DNA of 64,000 nt, taken from positions 176,216,994 through 176,280,993 of the forward strand of contig NC_085141.1 in NCBI RefSeq assembly GCF_024139115.2, read 5' to 3'. Below, one piece after another: positions 56,455 to 64,000 of this stretch (positions within the stretch are counted from its first letter, which is position 1; every line of letters starts with the position of its first letter). Below the pieces are notes generated by a model. It made no database searches. It worked only from the letters and a program-made list of their open reading frames with translations, and was not told the DNA's origin. The position numbers and the translations under genes are program-made. Source of the DNA: Armigeres subalbatus. Taxonomy: Eukaryota; Arthropoda; Insecta; Diptera; Culicidae.

Positions 56455-56734
56455 GTGATCAGCGGTGGCGTGAACCAGTTTCAAGCGCCAAAATTTCTTC
56501 CAAAGTTCGTCAAGGAATTCTTCCAGAAGTTCCTCCACTAGATTTTTTAAAAGATCATCATTCCTTTGGACATTCCTCCGTAAGTGCCTCTGGGAAGTTC
56601 CTCCAGAAACTCCTCCCGGATTTCGCCTGGAAGTTCCTCCAGGAATTCCTCCGGAGGTTTCTCCAGGAATTCCATGGAAGTTCCTCCAGAAATTTCTCCG
56701 GAAGTTCCTGTTACTTTGTGATTGTACAGCACTT
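56455..56734. repeat. GGAATTCCT-rich inner arm of the palindrome (left)
   Basis: Repeated AAGTTCCTCCAGGAATTCCT motifs, inverted relative to 56985-57365. The short-period repeats make this part strongly self-complementary. Confidence 0.65.
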
Positions 56735-56985
56735 TTTCATAGAAGAAGAAACATTTTTGAGAAGGGTTTTATTGAACCCTCGGATGTTTGGATAACTTCT
56801 CCCAACAAGATAATAAACTTCATTCGTTTAATTATACCTTACTGGGATAATAATCATAGTCAGTAAGTTCAAATCACTCTTCAATAGTGTTTTAGACTAT
56901 CTGACTTCTACTATACATTAAAAAGGGGCCCGCCACAATAGATCAAATATCTGGTCGCAGTGGATATTGTACCCGACAGGAAAAA
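56735..56985 (+). mobile_element. I-like retrotransposon 3' end in the palindrome centre
   Basis: GATGTTTGGATAACTTCTCC, TATACCTTACTGGGA, GGGGCCCGCCACAATAGATC and a poly-A near 56980 match the 3' end of the element at 51932-52633. Only the 3' end is present. No clean target duplication is seen because the flanks are themselves inverted repeats. Confidence 0.6.
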
Positions 56986-57365
56986 AAAAAAACTTCCGGA
57001 GGAATTCCTGGAGGAACTTCCGGAGTAATTCCTGGAGTAATTCTTGGAGAAGCTTCCTGAAGGAACTTCCGGAGGAATTCTTGGAAGAACTTCCGGGGGA
57101 ATTCCTGGAGGAACTTCCGGAGGAATTCCTAGAGGAACTTCCGGAGGAATTTCTAGAGGAACTTCCGGAGGAATTCCTGGAGTAATTCTTGGAGAAGCTT
57201 CCTGAAGGAACTTCCAGACGATATCCGGGAGGAGTATCTTGAAGAATTTCCCTGAGGCACTTATAGAGAAATATATGGAGGAATGTCCAAAGGAATTTCT
57301 TGATCTTTTAAAAAAAACTCGTGGAGGAACTTATGGAAGAATTTCTGGAGGAACTTCTGAATAAA
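56986..57365. repeat. GGAATTCCT-rich inner arm of the palindrome (right)
   Basis: Tandem AACTTCCGGAGGAATTCCTG-type units of about 24 bp, for example at 57100-57180. The encoded EELPEEFLEELPEEF pattern is a consequence of the 24-bp period. Confidence 0.7.
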
Positions 57366-57481
57366 TTTTGGCGCTTGAAACTGGTTCACGCCGATCCACG
57401 CCGCTGCCAATTACCAACGGCGTGACGCCGCTGGCTGAAAATGATCTATCACGCCATCGCCGGTTAAATTTCAATCAGCGC

Positions 57482-58445
57482 ACAGGTCTACCTGGAAGGT
57501 CCCGGAAGGTGGCCAATTCGATCGAAAATCACCGAAATGGACTCCAGTGTACTTGTTTTGCAAAATTATGAAGTTTGACATGCCGCAAGGTGGATTCCAA
57601 GAGTAAACGAAAATTGGCCATTTCCCCAAGGGAACCAGGCCCTGCTTCCTTCGGGTACTTCCCGGAGGGTGGTCAATTCGATCGAAAATCGCCGAAACGT
57701 ACTCCAGTGTACTTGTTTTGCAAAATCATGAAGTTTGACATGTCGCAAGATGGGTTCCAAGATTGAACGAGAATTGGCCACTTCCCCAAGGGAACCAGGC
57801 CCTGGAAGTACCCGGAGGGTGGCCAATTCGATCGAAAATCGTCGAAATGTACTCCAGTGTACTTGTTTTGCAAAATCATGAAGTTTGACATGTCGCAAGA
57901 TGGGTTCCAAGATTGAACGAGAATTGGCCACTTCCCCAAGGGAACCAGGCCCTGGAAGTACCCGGAGGGTGGCCAATTCGATCGAAAATCGTCGAAATGT
58001 ACTCCAGTGTACTTGTTTTGCAAAATCATGAAGTTTGACATGTCGCAAGATGGGTTCCAAGATTGAATGAAAACTGGCCACTTCCCCAAGGGAATCAGGC
58101 CCTGCAAGTACCCGGAGGGTGGCCAATTCGATCGAAAATCGCCGAAATGTACTCCAGTGTACTTGTTTTGCAAAATAATGAAGTTTGATGTGTCGCAAGA
58201 TGGGTTCCAAGAGCGAATGAAAATTGGCCACTTCCCCAAGGGAACCAGGCCCTGGAAGTACCCGGAGGGTGGCCAATTCGATCGAAAATCGCCTAAATGT
58301 ACTCCAGTGTACTTGTTTTGCAAAATAATGAAGTTTGATATGTCGCAAGATGGGTTCCAAGAGCTAATGAAAATTGGCCACTTCCCCAAGGGAACCAGGC
58401 CCTGGAAGTACCCGGAGGGTGGCCAATCCGACCGAAAATCGCGTG
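57482..58445. repeat. 150-bp tandem array, right arm (about 6.4 units)
   Basis: Anchors (ACTTGTTTTGCAAAAT) at 57551, 57711, 57861, 58011, 58161 and 58311 give a period of exactly 150 bp except for the first (160). The units at 57711-58161 are almost identical, so amplification or conversion was recent. They are in inverted orientation to 55970-56375. Long frames crossing the array on both strands are artefacts of the period. Confidence 0.88.
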
Positions 58446-58589
58446 GTTTTGAATTTTGAGTTTTGTCGTAAAATGGGGGTTGGGGACGTACGTGTTAAAA
58501 AGCCGCTCGGTGCGTTTTGGCTGAACCCCGACCATTTGTAATTTATCAATCATTAATTGAAAACTTTTCTATGCCCGCCATTGCATGAG

Positions 58590-58700
58590 TATGTATCTTG
58601 TGTAGCAAATACATTGAATACACTATGCCCAGGGTAGTCGAAAATGTTTCCCACTCGAAATCATCCTTGATCGGACCGAGAATCGAGTTCGCCATCTCCT
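58590..58700 (-). mobile_element. Decayed SINE fragment
   Basis: GCCCAGGGTAGTCGAAAATG and GGACCGAGAATCGAGTTCGCC resemble the antisense Feilai-like SINE (46285-46385), with a degenerate B box. Confidence 0.35.
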
Positions 58701-58719
58701 GATTGACACTTCTAAACCT

Positions 58720-59640
58720 TTGCTCGCAAAGCTAACTGGAGATATATTTTGTTATAAATTTTAGAATAAAAATAACTAATTTACAGAACATAATTATGTT
58801 TTTTCTTAACAATTTTAAGAATTAAACCGTGTTTGTACAACACAGTTTCTAGTAGTTTCTTACAATTTCTCATCAATATTGACACTAAATCCATTGCGTA
58901 TGATCATAACACTTATTTATCAAGCTTTAAACAGGTGTCAACACTTAAAATACTTCATACGAAGTAAATTATTATTAAATATATTATTATATTAAAGGCA
59001 GTTTAAATTCACATGATGCCGCTCCGAAAATCGTCAAATAAATGTCGAGCCCTCGTTATAACTTATTTAACATGGCTTTATTTGATCAGTGTTGGCTTTA
59101 GACTAGAACTCTTAATGAACCCCAACATATACCAAACGTCAATGTAATTTGATTTTTATGTCACGCTTGTATCGATTCATTATTTTTTACCTAGGTAAAG
59201 TTTTGCATTTTCCGAGGTTTTCTAACCTTCGCAACATATTTGCTACCACTTCTAGACGACAAAAGACAAACATTCCTATACACTTCCAATGAAAATTCGA
59301 CTGATCTAATTTTTAATTTTTCAAAACAAGGCACCCTGAAAATGGTCAATTCATGCAAAGCCATTTTTTTACCCAATGAAATATAACTAAGTATTTTCTA
59401 ACTTTGACGCAAAATATTGAGGAAAAATACATCACGTTTAATAAATGGATATTATCTTTAGAATGCATCTAAATATATATTTGCGTACGGCCGAGTTGCC
59501 GAATAATATGCAATTAAATGTCGAAAGATGTTTTTAGAAATAGAATTAGGGAAATAAAATTAATTAATGTTAAAACTTCAGTCTGTACACAAATGTCGAA
59601 AACGGTGTGAATAAATAAAAAAAAAAAAAAACACAACAGT
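58720..59640. other. AT-rich DNA, no gene seen
   Basis: No coding support. There is a run of A near 59617-59632. Confidence 0.4.
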
Positions 59641-59810
59641 TCTCATCCTTTTGGTGGCTTTCATTCAATTTTTTTATTCTCTGCTAAAAATGTTGAATTT
59701 GTTTGTACAAAATTTTGGAGCTTTTTGATCTCAATTAAAAAAAAACGGGATAAATTGCTCTTATTTTTTAGATTACGACGGGACAATACAATAAGGCCTG
59801 AAAAACGGTA

Positions 59811-61913
59811 ATACGCGCAGCAGCTGGAAGTGGCACTTCCAACGGAAGAGCAGCTAGGCGCAGCGTCTCTTGAAGATGGCTGGAGAGATATACGATCCGC
59901 CATTGGTAGCACCGCAACCGCTGCACTTGGCACGGTGCCCCCGGATCAGAGAAACGACTGGTATGACGGCGAATGTGAGCAGTTAGTGGAAGAGAAGAAT
60001 GCAGCATGGGCGAGATTGCTGCAACACCGCACGAGGGCGAACGAGGCATGATATAAACAGGCGCGGAACAGACAAAACTCGATTTTCCGGAGGAAAAAGC
60101 GCCAGCAGGAAGATCGAGACCGTGAAGAAACGGAGCAACTGTACCGCGCTAATAACACACGAAAGTTCTATGAGAAGTTAAACCGTTCACGTAAGGGCCA
60201 CGTGCCACAGCCTGATATGTGTAAGGACATAAACGGGAACCTTCTTACGAACGAGCGTGAGGTGATCCAAAGGTGGCGGCAGCACTACGAAGAACACCTG
60301 AATGGCGATGTGGCAGACGAAGATGGCGGTATGGTGATGGACCTGGGAGAACGCGCGCAGGACATAATTCTACCGGCTCCGGATCTCCATGAAATCCAGG
60401 AGGAGATTGGCCGGCTGAAGAACAATAAAGCGCCTACCAGGAGAGCTTTTTAAACACGGTGGTGAGGCACTGGCTAGAGCGCTGCACTGGGTCATTACCA
60501 AGATTTGGGAGGAGGAAGTTTTGCCGCAGGAGTGGATGGAAGGTGTCGTGTGTCCCATCTACAAAAAGGGCGATAAGCTGGATTGTAGCAACTACCGCGC
60601 AATCACATTGCTGAACGCCGCCTACAAGGTACTCTCCCAAATTTTATGCCGTCGACTAGCACCAACTGCAAGGGAGTTCGTGGGGCAGTACCAGGCGGGT
60701 TTTATGGGCGAACGCTCCACCACGGACCAGGTGTTCGCCATTCGCCAAGTACTGCAGAAATGCCGCGAATACAACGTGCCCACACATCATCTATTCATCG
60801 ACTTCAAAGCCGCATATGATACAATCGATCGGGACCAGCTATGGCAGCTAATGCACGAACACGGTTTTCCGGATAAACTGACACGGTTGATCAAAGCGAC
60901 GATGGATCGGGTGATGTGCGTAGTTCGAGTTTCAGGGGCATTCTCGAGTCCCTTCGAAACCCGCAGAGGGTTACGGCAAGGTGATGGTCTTTCGTGTTTG
61001 CTATTCAACATCGCTTTGGAAGGGGTAATACGAAGAGCAGGGATTAACACGAGTGGTACGATTTTCAATAAGTCCGTCCAGCTATTTGGTTTCGCCGACG
61101 ACATAGATATTATGGCACGTAACTTTGAGAAGATGGAGGAAGCCTACATCAGACTGAAGAGGGAAGCTAAGCGGATCGGACTAGTCATCAACACGTCCAA
61201 GACGAAGTACATGATAGGAAGAGGTTCAAGAGAAGACAATGTGAGCCACCCACCGCGAGTTTGCATCGGTGGTGACGAAATCGAGGTGGTAGAAGAATTT
61301 GTGTACTTGGGCTCACTGGTGACTGCCGAAAATGACACCAGCAGAGAAATTCGGAGACGCATAGTGGCTGGAAATCGTACGTACTTTGGACTCCGCAAGA
61401 CGCTCGATCGAATAGAGTTCGCCGCCATACCAAACTGACAATCTACAAAACGCTTATTAGACCGGTAGTCCTCTACGGACACGAGACCTGGACGATGCTC
61501 GTGGAGGACCAACGCGCACTTGGAGTTTTCGAAAGGAAAGTGCTGCGTACCATCTATGGTGGGGTGCAGATGGCGGACGGTACGTGGAGGAGGCGAATGA
61601 ACCACGAATTGCATCAGCTGTTGGGATAACCATCCATCGTTCACACCGCGAAAATCGGACGACTGCGATGGGCCGGGCACGTAGCCAGAATGTCGGACAG
61701 TAACCCGGTGAAAATGGTTCTCGACAACGATCCGACGGGCACAAGAAGGCGAGGTGCGCAGCGGGCAAGGTGGATCGATCAGGTGGAAGATGACTTGCGG
61801 ACCCTCCGTAGACTGCGTGGTTGGCGACGTGTAGCCATGGACCGAGCCGAATGGAGAAGACTCTTATATACCGCACAGGCCACTTCGGCCTTAGTCTGAT
61901 TAAATAATAATAA
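59811..61913 (+). pseudogene. RTE family A element, 5'-truncated, two frame breaks
   Basis: Flanked by the 12-bp duplication TGAAAAACGGTA (59799-59810 and 61914-61925). It starts in the linker ([20 protein letters not shown]). The RT is at 60521-61438 ([92 protein letters not shown]) and the C-terminus ([28 protein letters not shown]) ends at 61900. A deletion of about 16 bases near 60438 and a small indel near 61408 break the frame, and there are stops at 60050 (TGA) and 61627 (TAA). The 3' end is TTAAATAATAATAA. It keeps the region deleted in 37683-40265. Confidence 0.9.
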
Positions 61914-61925
61914 TGAAAAACGGTA

Positions 61926-62330
61926 CTGTTACTGTTACGGTACTGTACTTTTCGTATAAAATTGCCGGTCAAGATTCTGATCTACAACCAGGAAATCGGA
62001 AATTAATTGAAAACACAAGCGAGAGTCGCAAACGAGTTAAAACTCTTCAAAATATTCCATTAGAAGATTTACCAACTCCTCAATCGGACGTCGCTGCCCA
62101 CGTAAGAAGCACATCATCGACGCCATCGGATATTGCTACTACATCTACATACTATTCTGATGGAACATTCACACTAGATCTCTCGGTTTCCTTAACACAA
62201 CATGTAACCGACTCCCAAACCTTAGTCACAGGATTCACTCCAATATCTTCATTTGATCGCCCTACGTCTGGCATTCATATATACTGTGTCAGCGCCCAAC
62301 TCATTTGTCACAGGTAAATACCAAGAACGT
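61926..62330 (+). CDS. Unassigned open segment, probably retroelement-derived
   Basis: An open frame, 61913-62317, reads IENTSESRKRVKTLQNIPLE, then Ser/Thr-rich STSSTPSDIATTSTYYSDGT, and ends in a weak QLICHR. Its first codons come from the target duplication of the RTE insertion, so the start is not real. The Ser/Thr-rich style and the RT-linker piece just downstream (62488-62700) suggest part of a CR1/Jockey-type element. No family is recognised. Confidence 0.3.
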
Positions 62331-62487
62331 ATATGTCCTGCCGAAGCAGGTTATGGTACTACACAACTGATAAGTTTTCCATCGAATCCCAGACCCGACG
62401 CTCAACCCGTAACAAAGGCTGATCCCGCTGATGTCTTGAACAATATATTGTTCTATAGAGCTGTTCCGTCAAGCATCATTTCCAACT

Positions 62488-62696
62488 ATGCGGCTCAATA
62501 AGCATTTATACCTCAACCATCAACGCGAAATTCAATGTAGCCTGAAATCAGATCCTCAAAAATTTTGGAAATACGTTAACGAGCTACGGAAAGATTCAAG
62601 CTTCCCCTTCACGGTAACCAAGAATAAAACCGAAGCCTCATCAATCGAAGATGTGGTTGATCTTTTCCGCGATCAATTCAATGGAGTATTTGTAAA
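62488..62696 (+). pseudogene. CR1/Jockey-type RT linker fragment
   Basis: The frame reads QREIQCSLKSDPQKFWKYVN, ELRKDSSFPFTV and IEDVVDLFRDQFNGVF. The block DP.KFWKYVN...R..S, then a partly conserved F..QF..V.., precedes the RT domain in Jockey/CR1-group elements. It is cut off at 62697 by the interspersed repeat. Confidence 0.5.
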
Positions 62697-63037
62697 GTTT
62701 TTGACGTAGGACTTACGTCTTTCTTTACTATACTGGGTGTCATTTAGATTTTTGGAAATCGAGAGCGTTTCGCTGGAAGGGAAGATTTTGAACGTTTCTA
62801 GCGCCTTTATCTTTCGATGGATTTTTGAGATTTATATATCAATCGACTCGGACACTCTCCACCATTTTGCCTATTTTATTGAAACCTAAGATTATTAACG
62901 ATAAGCTATTGAAATTTTCAATTCTTGTCAAAGACAGTAAAAATTCCATATGTAACCAATCCCGTGCATTTCTAACACGGACATCAGAATGCGGTTTGTC
63001 ACGGGCTTTCGGGTCAAGCGGAAGATTTTTTTTTGTG

Positions 63038-63075
63038 TATAAAAGAAGCAGTGCCTGCCGTGTGCGAGTCATTAC
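63038..63075 (+). promoter_or_regulatory. TATA box plus initiator-like sequence inside the repeat
   Basis: TATAAAAG starts 33 bases before the A of TCATTACAG, correct core-promoter spacing. The TATA box is conserved in the partner copy (18453-18460, minus strand). It probably drives the transposon, not a host gene. Confidence 0.45.
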
Positions 63076-63163
63076 AGTTTGTGACAGCAGCGCGCACTGA
63101 CGTGCTTTTTGCTCGCGCATTTTTCGTTTTGTTCGTTCGTTCGCTGTTAACCTACACAGCAGC

Positions 63164-63328
63164 ATGCAGTCACCAGCGGTAGAACTGCCGGTGGGTCTGC
63201 GAATATGCATGCAAGAAGTGGGCGCATTTTTTGTCATTCTGTGTTTAATGATGGTCGGATGCAGTGGTGTCGGTTGCGATGGATGCAATCGCCCATCGCA
63301 TCGCTCGGAGTTCACGGCTAAAGACTGA
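63164..63328 (+). CDS. Small open frame in the repeat (54 codons)
   Basis: This starts MQSPAVELPVGLRICMQEVG, continues with the hydrophobic AFFVILCLMMVGC and a CSGVGCDGC cluster, and ends TAKD. It lies about 95 bases downstream of the TATA/initiator pair. The partner copy keeps the downstream residues but is out of frame after a longer T run. It may be a transposon leader peptide or chance. No family is recognised. Confidence 0.25.
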   Translation: MQSPAVELPVGLRICMQEVGAFFVILCLMMVGCSGVGCDGCNRPSHRSEFTAKD

Positions 63329-64000
63329 TGAGTGATGATGGGTGAGGCAGCGATGGTAGCGGTGGTGGATGAAGAAGAATAACATTAGAGAGATTTGGTC
63401 TGCTCATCCAGGTGATTGGTTTCATAATCCACATGATCCCGGGATGGGTACGAGTCATGTCATATGACTGACCATATGTTAAGTTGTACTTGGTACTAAA
63501 CGACACGTACATTAAAGCATGGTTATACTACACTAGATTTTGTTTTTACACGATTTACATTTTCTCAATTTTCCGCTCATCCTTAATTTTTAACGTAGAT
63601 CAAATATCATGTGATTTTTCTTCGATTTATTCTGGATTTTTTGAAACATGTTGCGAAGAGTTTGGTGGTAAATTGAAGTCACACGATCAAAAATACGAGC
63701 GAAAAAAAATCGTGTAAAAACAAAATCCTGTGTATAACAGTTCTGATTCACCAGCAAAAAATAATCAACTACACTGATGAAAATAAAAATTTGATTAAAA
63801 TAATTACTTTCATTTATTTGCAGAAGGCATTAGCAATTAAAGATGCACAATCAGCAATAGTGGTCATATCCATTTTAGATTGGAAAATTTCGCTGTATTA
63901 CATGTAAATGTTTTAAAAAAGTCCGCAAAAAATAATTTCCAGAAGAATATTTAAATAAACTATCTTATTCTTTGTTTTTCATTTTCTGAGAAATTGTATT

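Larger units (their letters stand above)
55515..58535. mobile_element. About 3-kb palindromic foldback element with internal 150-bp tandem repeats
   Basis: The outer ends are inverted copies (GGTCGGGGTTCAGCCAAA at 55520 against its complement at 58520), followed on both sides by ACACGTACGTCCCCAACC and AAACTCAAAATTCAAAACCA. Next come 150-bp tandem repeats in opposite orientation, then a CGCCGTTGG..GGCGTGAACCAGTTTCAAG block, then GGAATTCCT-rich arms down to the centre. The left arm has extra sequence (55555-55733). The centre is occupied by an I-like 3' fragment. It resembles Foldback-type elements; no transposase was found. Confidence 0.7.
62697..64000 (-). mobile_element. Interspersed repeat, copy 2 (inverted partner of 16560-18792)
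   Basis: The reverse complement matches 16560-18792 without the 1138-bp insertion. It runs off the window end. On the plus strand it has TATAAAAG at 63038-63045 and an initiator-like TCATTACAG at 63069, then a 54-codon frame (63164-63328) with a hydrophobic Cys-rich stretch. The family is not identified. Confidence 0.65.

Noticed and set aside
56967..57185. Glu/Leu/Pro-rich repeat protein (EELPEEFLEELPEEF)
   Set aside because: A by-product of 24-bp GGAATTCCT-type tandem repeats in the palindrome arm.
57566..58389. Long open frames (over 230 codons) on the minus strand, and 55684-56334 on the plus strand
   Set aside because: They run through exact 150-bp tandem repeats. Because 150 is divisible by 3, frames stay open in several registers on both strands. 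There is no non-repetitive domain.
55970..58445. CRISPR-like array
   Set aside because: Units are contiguous 150-bp repeats without unique spacers, in a eukaryotic genome; no cas-like genes.

Overview
This is eukaryotic DNA, most likely from an aedine/culicine mosquito (Aedes aegypti or Ae. albopictus type). The evidence is AT-rich non-coding DNA, GT-AG introns, tRNA-derived SINEs, RTE-clade (JAM1-like) and R1-clade non-LTR retrotransposons, many foldback MITEs, and two ordinary insect genes spread over a very repeat-rich background. The species call is an inference from repeat content.

Only two host protein genes can be supported, both on the minus strand. (1) 11421-12400 is a two-exon GNAT-fold N-acetyltransferase of the insect arylalkylamine N-acetyltransferase-like type (249 aa); its 230-bp intron is mostly a MITE. 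(2) 27565-54632 is a three-exon bHLH gene that I assign to Fer1 (48-related 1), the insect counterpart of vertebrate PTF1A. The first exon is at 54397-54632, the bHLH exon at 36618-36928, and a small C-terminal exon at 27565-27722. The splice phases agree across all three exons, and the last exon restores the two tryptophan motifs (HSLSW and a WRPEDPR block) that in PTF1A bind RBPJ/Su(H). The introns are 17.5 kb and 8.9 kb and are filled with transposons. The upstream region (54633-54960) holds three CACGTG E-boxes and one Su(H)-type site.

The rest is layered mobile DNA. 1-2640: MITEs and SINE pieces. 2650-10306: a pogo/Tigger-type element with TA duplications, containing a MITE split by an R1-like element, which is itself split by a DNA element, plus R1 ORF1 and RTE remnants. 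12.6-18.8 kb: MITEs, palindromes, a TA microsatellite and a repeat whose inverted copy closes the window (62.7-64 kb). 19.8-25.5 kb: diverged tandem arrays and an RTE element holding three further insertions, each with its own target duplication. 26-54 kb (mostly Fer1 introns): foldbacks, SINEs, three RTE copies (one with an almost open reading frame), CR1/Jockey-like and I-like fragments. 55.5-58.5 kb: a roughly 3-kb palindrome whose arms carry 150-bp tandem repeats. 59.8-61.9 kb: an RTE copy with a 12-bp target duplication.

The two genes show no operon-like link. The window reads as a record of nested insertions around one developmental transcription factor gene and one metabolic enzyme gene. 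Coordinates of repeats come from reading by eye and may be off by a few bases where no target duplication is given.
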